DNA of 64,000 nucleotides, from assembly GCA_947471745.1 (NCBI GenBank), contig CANJKZ010001038.1, positions 434,001 through 498,000 of the forward strand, written 5' to 3'. Every line of letters begins with the position of its first letter. Positions within the stretch are counted from its first letter, which is position 1. This document shows positions 53,094 through 64,000 of this stretch, in pieces. This DNA is from Closterium sp. Naga37s-1 (lineage: Eukaryota > Streptophyta > Zygnematophyceae > Desmidiales > Closteriaceae). The notes below the pieces were generated by a model. That model was not told where the DNA came from. It ran no database searches and worked only from the letters and a program-made list of their open reading frames with translations. The position numbers and the translations under genes are program-made.

Positions 53094-55566
53094 GGTAGGT
53101 GAGCCTGCGTAACTCCTGTGCAGCCATGGCTGTGGCGTAGATCTCAGCCTCACAACTGGAGCTGAGAACTGAAGACGAGCGTGTAGAACGCCAAGAAACT
53201 GAACCAGAGCCAAGGCTGAAGGTGTAACCCTGTGACGACCGCTGAGTAGCCTGGTCGTCAACCCAAGAAGCGTCTGAGTGCCCAGTGAGAACAACTGAGC
53301 TCCTCCCTCCAAGCACGAGCCCCATGCCTGATGTGCTGCACAAGTAGCGCAGTACCCTCTTAGCAGCATCCATGTGCACCTTTCGGTGCCGACCAGGAGC
53401 CACGTAGCGAGCCAGAAGGCCAAGAGGGTACGCTAGGTCAGGACGAGTGCAAGTCATCAGGTACATGAGGCAGCCAACTAGCTCTGGGTAAGGACCACTC
53501 GGCTCTACGGACTCGTCCGAAGGTGGAGTTGAGAGCGAGTGACCTGTAGCCAGAGGAGTGGCCTGTGCCGAGGACCAGGTGAAGCCGAAGCGCTGAAGGA
53601 CCTGCTGCACCATGTGTGACTGAGTCAGTGTGTTGGTGCAGCGTGCTCTGTCCCGGGTGATCTGCAAGCCAAGGTAGCTGCGCAGTTCACCCAGGTCTGT
53701 GCACGTGTGTCTCTTCTGCAGCTCCGACTTCACCAGGGCGAGAGCCTCAGTGTCAGCAGTGACAAAGACCAAGTCGTCGACGTACACGAGGATGTAGAAC
53801 GGCGGCAGCGAAGTGTCGGTGCGCAGAAACAGCGACGGGTCAGCAGTAGAAGGCGCGAACCCAAGAGCCGCAAGTGTAGTCCTCAGTGTGTCGTGCCACT
53901 CACGTGGCGCCTGGCGGAGACCGTAGACCGGTCACCGGAGGCTCCACTGGGTACCAGGAGGGAACGACCCAGTGAAGCCAGGAGGGCGACGCAGCCAGAT
54001 CTCCTCGTGCAGGCTGCCCTGCAAGAAAGCTGTGCTGAATTCAAGAGAGTGAAGCTCGTAGTCACGCTGAGCGGCAACGTGCAGTAGCACCCGAAGAGTG
54101 GTCATCTTCGGGGTGGGGGAGAAGGTCTGGAAGAAGTCTACTCCCTCTCGCTGACTGAAGCCTCGAGCAACGTAACGAGCCTTGAAGACAGGTGGAGAAC
54201 GTGGCGGCCGCTTCACCCTGAAAATCCACATGCCACTGACGATGTTCGCCCCAGGAGGGGGAACCTCGTCGACGTAAGTGCCAGTGGACTTCCAGGATGC
54301 CATCTCTGCGTCCATGCTTGACTGCCATTCAGAGGAGTACTCACCCGCGATCGCCTCAGCGTAAGAGCGCGGGGTCGGGATGTCTAGTGCATCCGGGTCT
54401 CCCTCAGGTGCAATTAGCATGGACACGAGATGAGGTACAGCAGCGGCAAAGCACTCAAACTCCTCTTGCCTATCCTCAAGGACGTCCGTGCCAAGAGCAC
54501 ACTCACCCCCGACGGACGGAGGACAGACAGACTCAGACTCAGCAACAAGACTGGCAGCGTAGTCTAGACGACAGTGAGCAGCAAAGTCGACAAGCTCAGC
54601 AACTAAGGCAGACGCAGCAGCTGACTCAAAGGAAGGGTTAGTGACAGCAGTGGCCAGGAGACGCGTGATAGTAGGACTAGCAGCACGAAGAGAGTCAGAC
54701 TCCGGGTCAGCAAGGGCAGGAAGAGAGGACGCAGGAGGAGAAGGCAGAGGGACACGCTGTGGAGCAGTGGAGAGACGAAGCGTCATCTGGTGAGTGCCTG
54801 GGACAGGAGGAGGACGCTGGCGCGGGACACGACGACCTGTGCAAGCAGCATGAACAGGTGACGCAGAACGAGACACAGGCGACACAGGACGAGACTCAGG
54901 CTCACGATGCTCCGTAAGACCTCCTGTCGGACCAGTGTAGGGAGAAGGACTAGGAAGTGGCGAGGCAGGCTGTAACTGTGACTGCGACTGGACAGGCGGA
55001 GGACACTCTAAGGAGGGAGCAGGACAAGGAGGAGGCGGCTGACCAAGAACCTGCTGAAGGAGCGGAACGAAGTACGGCCGCGGTCGTGAAGCGCCTGCAG
55101 AACCAGCAGAGACAGCACCTGAACCCCCAGCAGCAGCTCCAACTCCCGTAGCACCACCAGCAGCTCCAGCCGCACTGTCGACTCCAGCACCTGCAGGAGG
55201 ACGAGCGTCAGCACCTCCAGCTCCAGCCCCTGCAGCACCAACCCCAGGGTCAGCAGCTACACCAACTCCAGTAGGCCCAGCGGCCTCAGCTCCACCGGCA
55301 GCTCCAGCACCTCCAGCACCTCCAGCAGCTCCAGCACCAGCAGTACCTCCAGCAGCTCCAGTACCGGCAGCACCTCCAGTAGCACCAGCTCCAGCAGCTC
55401 CAGCTCCAGCTCCAGGAGAACCCCCAGGCCCAGCAGCTCCAGTACCGCCTGTACGAGCACCTCCAGGACCAGAGGCTCCAGTACCTCCTGCAGCACCAGG
55501 GCCTCCAGCGCGCGGCACCCCAGTGCTAGGAGCGCCGCTCCGGAGGCTGCAGCGTCGAGCGACCAC
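53094..55566 (-). pseudogene. Copia G linker, RT and start of RNase H
   Basis: Gly/Ala linker, then VFKARYVARGFSQREGVDF, SLEFSTAFLQGSLHEEIW, a CGA-to-TGA stop at 53932-53934 just before PVYGLRQAPREWH, and YVDDLVFVT. The frame changes near 55540 relative to the upstream ORF. Note Glu for Asp in SLEFSTAFLQG, where other copies here have SLDFSTAFLQG (the family's first catalytic Asp position). Confidence 0.88.
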
Positions 55567-57851
55567 TCACGCAGCCGCTGTGGGGAGGGAGGCTCCGGCC
55601 GCGACACAGCACCCGCAACACCACCAGCTCCAACTCCGGCAGAACCCCCAGCTCCAGCACCGCCAGTCTCAGCACCCCCAGGCTCAGCACCCCCAGTCTC
55701 AGCACCCCCAGTCTCAGCACCCCCAGACGCAGTACCTCGCGCAGGACCAGAGTCGACAGCTACCTCGACAGGCTCGACCGGGTCTACCTGGGAAACACCT
55801 AAGGGAGCAGGACCCTGGGGAGGGAGGGGGTCTACCGAAGCAGCACCTGGCGTGAGGAAGAGCGGCGGAGGGGGGAGCGGGGCAGTGCGGTAGGGGAACA
55901 GACGGTAAAAGGGTACCGACTCGTCAAAAGTGACGTCCTGAGAGGGGAAGACACGGCGCGAGGTGGGGTGGTAAAACTGCTAGCCTGGCGCGTCAGGGAC
56001 AAAGCCAAGGAAGACACAGGGAACGGCACGGGAGGAGAGCTTGTCCGCGGACGTATCGCGGACAAAGGCTCGACATCCCCAGACCCGGAACACCGACGCA
56101 TCGCCAACCTTCCCCGTCCAACGCAGTGTGGGCGAGGTCTCCGGAGCAGAGACACGGGGCCAGAGGTTGAGCTGATGCGCAGCGTACTGCACTCCAAACG
56201 GCCACAGGAAATGGGGGGCAGCCGCATGGATCATGGAGGTACGAGCGACCTCCATGACTAAGCCAATGCGGCGCTCAGCAACCCCATTCTGCTGTGGAGA
56301 GGCCGGAAGTGTGAACGTCCGGCGGATGCCGTGCTCCGCACAGTAGGCTGCCAAGAGGTCAGAGGAAAACTCACCACCCCTGTCAGAGTGCAGACGCAGG
56401 ACGGGAAAGTCCGACTGGAACCGCTCGCGGAGCTGGAGACGAGCAGCGCGGATCCAAGGGATCAAAACATCAGGGACCTCACCCTCGGTGCGCAAGGGGA
56501 AGACCGTGGTGTAGCGCGTGTAGTCGTCGACGACCAGCAGTAAGTACCGCTCGTGGCCCTGTCCACGGACGCGGGCTGGGCCCCACACGTCCAGGTGGAG
56601 AGTATGCAGGGGAGCCTCTGTGGGAGGGAACGAGGAGGAGTGAGGAGTGGCGCGCTGCCGCCCCTCGACACAGGGAAGACAGGGAGGAGCAGGCGAGGGT
56701 GGGAGGGGAGGGAGAACCCTGGGAAGACCAGAGACAAGGTACCGGGAGTGCATGCCACGAAGGCGCTGCACTGAGGGGTGACCAAGGCGGTGGTGCAAGA
56801 GGACGGTCTGGTGCGACAGGGTGCGATACGAGCAGGGGGCGGACAACTGACCTGACGCAGACGCAGACGCCGCTACCTGAGGGGACTCAGTGGTCAGTGT
56901 GTACAAGTCCGACCCCGGCTGCCGAGTGAAGGTAGCCAGGTGACGACCCGTCTGGGCACACGTGCAGTGTGTCACACGCTCGTAGGCAGGGGTGAACTGG
57001 TGAACACCCGCGTCCTGGAGAGCAAAACCCGCCACCAAGTTCGTAGAGAACGAGGGGAGGTAAAGGCCCGCCAGTGTGCCGGACGGGACAGCAGGACAAG
57101 GGAGGGCAGTGGTGGAGGTCGCAAGGACCGGACCCCCGGAGGGGTCAGCCAGGGAGACAGCAACCGGTCTAGGGAGCTGCTCTAGGGCAGTGCGGTCGCG
57201 AAAGAAACAGCGGGAAGCACATGAGTCCATTGTGAAGGTGTGCAGTGCCTCAGTAGACGTAGTACCTGAAAGCGCAGACTCACAAGCACCTGAAGCAGCA
57301 GACTCATGAGCACCTAGAGCAGCAGCCTCACCAGCACCTGGAGCAGAAGACTGGATACCGGGGTCAGGCGGCACACACAGGTGACAGGCTCCCTCGGCAC
57401 TAGTAGACAATGCATACATTGCAGTGAGAATAGCATCATAGTCAAGAGCAAAGATATCTACCCTCTGCCTAAGCAGATCAACCCAGTCGGGGAGCTCAGC
57501 GTCGTCGCCAAACTCTGTACGCCAAGCGTCGCTCAGACGGGCGAAGCAGTGAGACTCTGTGTGACCAGGCGTCCCGCAAGGCTGACCAGTCCGGACACCC
57601 GTGCGAATAACGTACAGGCAGCGAGCAGTACGCAGCGACCCTCTACTCTGAGCGTACCACTCACGAAGCTGCTGGGGCGAACGAGTCTCGCGCAGACGAC
57701 GCTGCTGCGGCACCGGGCCACTACAAGAAACTCCCGAACTACGCACTCCAGGACGACTCCCACTACTGCCACCCCGACAACCCCAACTGGTGTACCACTC
57801 ACGAAGCTGTTGGGGCGTGAGGGACACACGCGGACGGCCCTGGAGCTGCAT
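55540..57851 (-). CDS. Copia G knuckle, protease and integrase
   Basis: 623-codon frame from Met 57851 to TAG 55980-55982, then still open in the same frame to about 55540. Begins MQLQGRPRVSLTPQQLREWY. Knuckle with CGTPGHTESHCF. Protease FTMDSCASRCFF (Cys instead of Gly after DS, unusual for the D-S/T-G motif). Integrase: HHRLGHPSVQRL, LHLDVWGPA, LRLHSDRGGEFSS, SPQQNGVAERRIGL. Complete integrase catalytic triad. Confidence 0.87.
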
Positions 57852-57869
57852 CTGGCCACGCCAGGAGCA

Positions 57870-59200
57870 GCAGTAGAAGCAGTAGCAGCAGGAGCAGTAG
57901 TAGCAGTAGCAGCAGCCGTAAGGTCGTGCTCACCAGTGGTGGGAAGGGCAGGCGCACGACGGAGGTGACTGCAGGGCCGCTACAGCGGCAGGGCGAGGCC
58001 GCGACCGCGGCAGGGAGCTCCGCGGCAGTTGCTGCAGGGCGGGACCGGGCCGCGACGGCAGCTGGTGCATGGCAGGGACAGGGCCGTGACGGTCGCTGCT
58101 GCAGGGGCGGCTGCTCCAGGGGCCAGGGGCGGCTGCTGCAGTGGCGGCTGCTCCAGGGGCGGCTGCTCCAGGAGCGGCTGCTCCAGGGGCCAGGGGCGGC
58201 TCCTGCAGTGGCGGCAACTCCAGTGGCCAGGGGCGGCTGCTGCAGGGACGGCCGCTCCAGGGGCCAGGGGCGGTTGCAGGTGCGGCTGCTCCAGGGGCCA
58301 GGGGCGGCTGCTGCAGTGGCGGCTGCTCCAGGGGCCAGGGGCGGCTGCTGCAGGGGCGGCTGCTCCAGGGGCAGCTGCTCCAGGGGCCAGGCGCGGGGTA
58401 GGGCAAGGCGATGCGGCGGGCAGGGGCGACGCCGCGGGCAGGGGCAACGCGGCGGGCAGGGCGACGCGGCGGGCAGGGGGCGACGACGTGTCAGCAGCTG
58501 GGCGCGGCCGCGTCAGTAGCAGGGCGCGGCCGCGTCAGCAGGAGGGCGCGGCCGCGTCAGCAGTAGGGCGCGGCCGCGTCAGCTGCAGGGCTGGCGGGGC
58601 CGCGTCACGGCAGGGCGGGGCCGCGTCTGCGTCGGCGGCAGGGCGGGGCCGCGACCGCGGTAGGGTGGGGCCGCGTCAGCGACAAGGCGGGGCCGCGACT
58701 GCGGCCTGACGGGGCCGCGACAGCGACCTGACGGGGTCGCGCGCTGGCCTGACGGGCCTGCAGAGGCTGCGTGCGGGCGGCGAGGGCCTGCAGGGGCGGC
58801 GCGCGGTCGGGCAGAAGCTGCGCGCGGGCGGCGTGGTCCCGCAGGGGCAGCGCGCCGACCTGACGGGCCTGCAGGGGCGGCTCTCGGGCCTGACGGGCCT
58901 GCAAAGGCGGCTCGGGGGCCTGACGGACCTGCAGGGGCGGCTCGAGGGCCATACTAGCTTGCAGGGGCGGCTCACTGGCCTAGGGCAGTAGGAGGCAGCG
59001 CGAGGGCTGCAGGACGGCGCGCAGGCAGAACGAAGGGCGGGGCGCGCGAGGGCGCACTAGCAGAAAAAAGGCGCACGAGGGCGCACGAGCAGAGAAAGGC
59101 ACACGAGGGCGCACGAAAGGTAGGGCGCACGAGGGCGCTTCTAGCGGAATAGTGGGCCCATAGTAGTAAGCGGTCCTAGGTGGCAACCTAGGCTCGTGAT
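57870..59200 (-). repeat. Copia G leader minisatellites
   Basis: 58085-58395 carries repeats of GGGGCGGCTGCTCCA-type blocks related to those in the Copia E leader; 58430-58980 has CGCGGCCGCGTCAGC-type repeats. No coding evidence. Confidence 0.8.
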
Positions 59201-59204
59201 ACCA

Positions 59205-59334
59205 TGTTAGAATCCACAAGAGTGATTGCACTAGGAAAGAGTTGGGTACAAGTAGGAAACCCTAAACTTACTGTGCCCCATAGTAACTACCCCACTACAG
59301 CCTAAACAAACTGTAGCAGATATAACATTTGACA
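59205..59334 (-). repeat. Copia G 5' LTR
   Basis: 130 bp, TGTTAGAATC...TTTGACA, about 97% identical to the 3' copy. Confidence 0.92.
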
Positions 59335-59346
59335 GACCGCTGGGTC

Positions 59347-60210
59347 TGTTGTGTGATGCAATCATATGCATTCTCGTCTGTCTGCCTCCCATCATGTGTT
59401 CGTGCGCTGCATGCGTGGTGTGAGCGTGTGCAAGAATTTGTATTTTGTGCGGTTTGGTTTTTCTGAGTGTGTGTGAATGTTATTTGGCTTGAGCAGATAT
59501 CTGAAGTGACTCCTCTGCTCAAGAGCTTTCCGACGAACCAAGTATCGCTTCAATCGGAGCACGAACAAGAAAGTTACGAACGTTGGAGTTCGTATGCTTT
59601 TCATATTTGATTGTGGCAACTGTGGGAAGTTGTGGGGTTGACTCAATATGGGGTACAGACTTTTGGGGGTTGGGAAATTCGTCTTTTCTACAGTAGTTGC
59701 TGCCAAATGGTTGGGTGAAACCAAACCAGGTTGGCAAGTGTGGCCAAGTTGGGTTGAGGTGGATTGTGGAGGTTGGGATAGTGACAAAGGTCAAAGTTGG
59801 GTTGCCTATGGGGAAGGGAATTGTGTGGGATGGGGTTTCCTTGGTTGGGGACACTCTTGGGACCTTCCCTCTCATCCTCCTCATCCCTTCCACCTGGTTT
59901 AGTGCTACTCTAATTCTCTTGTGTGAACTTGTGTGAACTTTGTGATTGAGTTAAGATTCTATGGCAGCATACCCCCTAGTGCGCCGAAACTGATACCTCA
60001 AGAAATACTTCACCATATCGTACGATTCAAATTGGGAATTGTAGCCACAGACTAGGGCTACAACATATCTGAGTTTAATGAAGTTTTGACCGTGAACTTT
60101 TTGTCGACGGCGTTTCTTGTGAACTCGACTTTTCTGTCCAGAAACTAGGCCCAACGATTTTGAGAAATCTAGGCACCTAATCTTCATAAACTCCGTCCTT
60201 AGTCTCTAAA
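59347..60210 (+). repeat. Copia I 5' LTR (boundaries approximate)
   Basis: Starts TGTTGTGTGATGC, ends just before the primer site. The 3' third resembles the LTR of Copia C (for example 59944-60060 against 30940-31060), but the overall sequence has diverged. Confidence 0.6.
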
Positions 60211-60432
60211 ATGTGGTATCAGAGCAGATTAAGGACCTTGTGGGGAGTCTACCGAAGTGTGAAGACCCTCCTAGACCCACCATGGCCTGTGGGCGTGCCT
60301 AAGTGGAGTTCTGGAGGTTGCATGTGACTTCCGCTAAGGGGAAACTCTGCCGAAATTTCGTTGGCTCCGACACTTGTGAAGATTGTGTGGATCTACATTG
60401 TGACCAGCAAAAGGGGGAGCTGAAACCTCTGA

Positions 60433-63400
60433 TTGGGAGTAGAGGAGATGAGTCAAGGGAGTGGAGAAGCAGCTGAGAAGAAGAGTGAGCCGCCGCCATC
60501 CAAGATTGAGGCATTGGATGGCTCCAACTATGAGGAATGGAGCGGGCGGATGCGGAGCGCCTTCAAGCACTACAAGCTGCTGAAAATTGCAATGGGAGAG
60601 GAGAAGATGCCCGAGGAAGGAGATGGCCGCGATCGGTGGATTGAGAAGAGCGCGGTGCTGTACGACCTGATTCTACAATCGGTCAACAACGACATGTTCC
60701 AGCACATCAAGGATTTGGTGGAGCTCGATGACTCGGGACCTAAGGCGTGGAAGCTACTACGCGACGTGGTCCAACCCAACACGCTGCCGATGGTGATTGT
60801 GTTGGAGAAGGAGCTGGCTGCCCTCTCCATGCGATCGGGAGACGATGTGAAGCCGGTCCTTGACAAAATCAAGGACACCTATGCGAGGATGGCAGCGGCG
60901 GGCAGCAAGGTGTCGGAGATGCAGCAGTGCACCAAGATCATCTCGGTGCTCGACAACTCGTGGGACAACCTCATCCCCACCCTCAACGTTCAGCAGGACA
61001 AGTGGACGCCTGAGTGGCTACGGCAGCAGATCCTGCAGGAGGACTTCCGCAGGCGCCACACGGGAGGTGGTGCTGCCAACAAAACTGCTGAGGGGTATGG
61101 AGCTGCAGGAGGAAGCAGAGGAAGAGGGGGAGGGAGAGGCCGAGGCCGTGGGAGAGGCTTTGGCAGAGGGAGAGGCCGAGGTGACTACAACGAGGGGCAT
61201 GGGAGCTCTGGTGGCAGGGGGAGCACCCGAATGGAGGGTGCGTGCTGGTACTGCAAGAAGGCTGGACACCCGTGGTTCAAGTGTTTCAGCCGGCCTGAGG
61301 GATGGGCGCCCCCAGGCATGAAGCCGCCAAGTGGTGAACGTGCACGAGGTGGCGCTGTGCAAGGTTTAGGTGCACAAGGTGATGGTGCACAAGGTAAAGC
61401 CGACCCTGGGATGTTCCTCATGGTTGAGGATGTGCAAGGGAGTGGTGGTGATGTGGGTTCAGTTGGGAAGGTAGTGATGCACCCCCTCACCCACTGGGTG
61501 ATAGATTCAGGTTGCACAAGTCACATGACCCCACGGGCAGATTTGCTTGACGAGGTAAAACCCCCAGGGAAGATCAAGTTTGTGGCTGCCGCTTCAGGTG
61601 CTTTGCTCCCTGTGATTGGTGTTGGGAATGCCAAGGTCATGGGAGCCAATGGGGGGCTTGTGGGGCTGGGGAATGTGCTGTTGGTTGAAGGTTTATCCGC
61701 TAACCTCCTCTCTGTGCGCCGGCTGCAGAAAAGCAAGGCCAAAGTTACCTTCGGCCCAACCAGCTGCCGTGCAAAGCTTGGGAAGTTGCTGCTGTGGGAT
61801 TTGGAGGAGAAGAGCAGCTGCATCAAGGACCTATGGCAGCTGCCCATCATCCCTTGGAATGGGAAACCACCAGCAACGGCAGCGGCTGCAGCAACGGCTA
61901 AGGCATCTGCAGGGGGAGAGGAGACTGCACCAACTACTGGGGCCCTGGATGCAGTCAAGAAGGTGCAACAGTCACAGCAGCTACATGGTGAGGTGCTTGC
62001 TGGTGTGGATGGGAGTGCTGCATGGGCAAAGGCTTCATCTGGGAATGGTGAGGCCGATTGGGAGACGTGGCACAAGAGGTTGTGTCACATCAACATCCCT
62101 ATGCTGCAAAAGTTAGTGAAGGATGGGTGCTTGAAGGGGCTGGAGGTGAAGGGGGCAGCGAAGGAGATTGGGAGCTGTCCTACATGCCTTGAGACCAAGT
62201 TCACAAAATTTCCCTTCAGCAGCAGCACAGGACCAGCCAAGGCTCCACTTGCACTAGTGCACATGGATGTGGTGGGCCCCACGAGGGCCCTTTCTCTCTC
62301 GGGCATCCGCTACTTTTTGACGATAGTGGACGACCACACGCGTGCGGTGTGGGTGTACCCTCTCAAGACCAAGGGGGAGGTGGCAGCGGCTGTTCTCAAG
62401 GAGTGGATGCCGAGAGCTCAAAGGGAGAGCGGACATAAGGTGAAGGTGATCCGCACTGACAACGGGGGAGAATTCATTGGCGCTGATTTTGAGGCGGTGC
62501 TGAAGAAGAAGGGGATCCAACATTAGCTTACGGTACCCTACAACCCTCAGCAGAACGGCGTGGCTGAGCGGTTCAACCGGACCCTGCAGGAAGGTGCTCG
62601 CACTCTCCTTGGGCGTGCAGGGCTGCCGGATCCGTTTTGGGTGACTGCACTGCGGCAGGTCGCCCTTGTGAAGAACAGGGTGCTGGCGACTGTGGGGGAC
62701 AAGCAGTGGGTCCCCTACACCAAGTGGTATGGAAGTGCACCAGCAGTCAACATGCTGAGAGCCTTTGGGTGCATGGTGGTGTTTCATGTGCCTAAGGAGA
62801 AGAGGGGAAAGCTGGAAGCTTCTGGGAGATGGGGTGTGCACTTGGGGCTTGCTAAGGATCACAAGGGCTGGTTGATATGGGATTTGACCAGCCAGCAGCT
62901 GACTGTGTCAAGGGATGTGAAGTTCCTTGAATCCTTGTACTATAAGGAGTGGAAGCAGCAGCAGCAGAAGCTTCCTACTACACCGCTGATCATTGAGGCC
63001 GATGAGGTGCAGCGGCCTTCGAGACAAGTGCAGGTCACTGTCTCAGAGGAGGAGGTCTCTGGGGTGACTGAGGATGGGGGAGAACCTGAGGTGGAGGAGC
63101 AGCAGCAGCCGCAGCAGCAGCAGCAAGGTGCTCCACAAGGTGCCGCACGCCCGGCTGACCGTCCTAGGAGGGATGTGCACCCTCCTAACCGGCTGACCTA
63201 TCCGAGCTTTGGCAAGCCAAAGGTGGTAAGGGCTGGGAGTGTGGCTGAGCAGTGTGATGAGGATGAGATAGCACACTGCTACTGGGCAGCCGTTCCTGAG
63301 CCCAAGACGCTAGCTGAAGCATTGAGCGGGCCGGATGCTGAAAAATGGAAGCAGAGTGTGAAGGAGGAGTATGACTCTTTGCTGGAGAACGAGACGTGGG

Positions 63401-63760
63401 AGCTGTGTGAGCTGCCACCTGGAAAGAAGGCCATTTCTTCCAAGCTGATCTTCAGGCATAAGTACGGACCAGATGGGGAGCTGACCCGCTACAAGTCAAG
63501 GCTTGTGGCTAAGGGGTTTCAGCAGACAAAGGGGAAGGATTTTGACGAGATCTTTGCTCCTGTGGGGAAAGGCACAACATTGAAAGTGTCACTGGCAATG
63601 GCAGCAAACCGTGGATGGCGGGTGAAGCAGATGGACATCACCACCGCATTCCTCAATGGGATCATTCTGGAGGAGCTGTACATGTTACAGCCTGAGGGTT
63701 TGGATGATGGGAGCGGCAGGGTGTGCAGGCTGAAGAAGGCCATCTATGGCCTGAAGCAGG
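60433..63760 (+). CDS. Copia I gag-pol, one internal stop, truncated in RT
   Basis: One frame of 1109 codons with a single TAG at 62524-62526. Gag: IEALDGSNYEEWSGRM and an UBN2-type region; Arg/Gly-rich stretch; canonical knuckle CWYCKKAGHPWFKC. Protease WVIDSGCTSHMTP. Integrase zinc domain WHKRLCHINIP...CPTCLETK; catalytic MDVVGP, VIRTDNGGEFIG and, right after the stop, YNPQQNGVAERFN. RT begins LIFRHKYGPDGELTRYKSR and MDITTAFLNGIILEELYM, then stops at AIYGLKQ. It lacks a low-complexity IN-RT linker except a short Gln tract near 63100. Confidence 0.93.
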
Positions 63761-64000
63761 TGTTGGTGCAACCCTACGGTTTGCACTCGGCTTGTTGTCC
63801 GTGTGCGTGAATGTGTGTGTGTATGGAATGGTATGAGGGCATGGGATAATGTATATTTCATGCTTATAATTGTGTGTGAATGTTGAGTCATGATGTCGAG
63901 TGTGTGTGTCGAGTCAATAGCGAGTTATCGCTAGACGCGTGTTACGCGGTCGTTTGTGTCTCGCGCGCGGTTTCTATTTTGTCGTGCGCGGTTTCTATTT
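63761..64000 (+). mobile_element. LTR of element J (runs off the window)
   Basis: 240 bp identical except for one base to the LTR at 30367. It interrupts the Copia I RT between AIYGLKQ and the expected continuation. Whether it is a solo LTR or the 5' LTR of a full element cannot be seen. Confidence 0.85.

Larger units (their letters stand above)
50616..59334 (-). mobile_element. Copia G: near-complete copia element with nested insertion
   Basis: 130-bp LTRs (50616-50745, 59205-59334) differ at four positions; target duplication GACCG at 50611-50615 and 59335-59339. A tRNA-Met-type primer site (…tgataccatgtt complement) adjoins the 5' LTR and a polypurine tract adjoins the 3' LTR. Order: leader minisatellites, knuckle (Met 57851), protease, integrase, linker, RT, RNase H. 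RNase H is split by a small LTR element at 51264-53093. Like Copia E it lacks a capsid-type gag. Confidence 0.93.
59347..63760 (+). mobile_element. Copia I: plus-strand copia element, 3' end cut off by another LTR
   Basis: Probable 5' LTR 59347 to about 60210, then primer site TGGTATCAGAGC at 60213-60224, an exact plant initiator tRNA-Met type. The long frame from 60433 breaks at 63760 before the YVDD motif, where another LTR (TGTTGGTGCAACCC) starts. It begins 12 bp after the Copia G right LTR, inside what remains of Copia F. Confidence 0.88.

Overview
This is a eukaryotic nuclear window, most consistent with a streptophyte (a charophycean green alga or an early-diverging land plant). The reasons are LTR retrotransposons with plant-type primer-binding sites (TGGTATC..GAGC, matching initiator tRNA-Met), genes with many short exons and GT-AG introns, and a gene that reads as a plant-type GT37 (xyloglucan-like) fucosyltransferase. 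The species cannot be named from the sequence. There are no operons, CRISPR arrays or recognisable RNA genes.

Layout. 1-3030: decayed pogo/Tigger-type (DDE_1) DNA transposon with an acidic ORF and a poly-Glu tail. 3107-3648: MITE-like element with inverted ends and TA flanks. 4274-7702: Copia A (minus), internally deleted. 7703-8897: simple repeats, small palindromes and decayed 3' exon copies of the fucosyltransferase gene. 8898-16300: Copia B (minus), near complete, 305-bp LTRs, target duplication CAATG. 16331-26165: fucosyltransferase-like gene (minus), ten exon positions separated by introns packed with private minisatellites and broken exon copies. 26166-28080: intergenic. 28081-29848: Ty3/gypsy remnant A (minus) split by a 177-bp solo LTR. 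29849-31085: 3' end of Copia C (plus). 31100-37131: dead Copia D (plus). 37132-44532: Copia E (minus), target duplication ATAGG, LTRs one difference apart, inserted into the 3' end of Copia D. 45206-48866: DUF2064/TIGR04282-type glycosyltransferase-like gene (plus), six exons, three of them with extra broken copies. 49041-64000: a deep nest. Gypsy remnant B is followed by the Copia F 3' LTR; Copia F is split by Copia G (duplication GACCG), which is itself split by a small non-coding LTR element (duplication GGTAG); 12 bp beyond Copia G, Copia I starts, and it is broken by the LTR of a further element (J).

How the parts relate. The two host genes are unrelated but share one peculiarity: many of their exons are accompanied by one to four truncated tandem copies that often keep a splice acceptor or donor, and the introns hold minisatellites, some visibly grown from exon edges. 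In the fucosyltransferase one such copy is a complete, in-phase alternative exon. The retrotransposons fall into subfamilies with very short LTRs (127-136 bp; A, E, F, G), a 305-bp LTR (B) and long LTRs (C, I, J). A and the E/G pair carry complementary losses: A keeps the gag start but lacks protease-integrase, while E and G lack the gag capsid but keep zinc knuckle, protease, integrase, RT and RNase H. Leaders between primer-binding site and gag are filled with GC-rich minisatellites.
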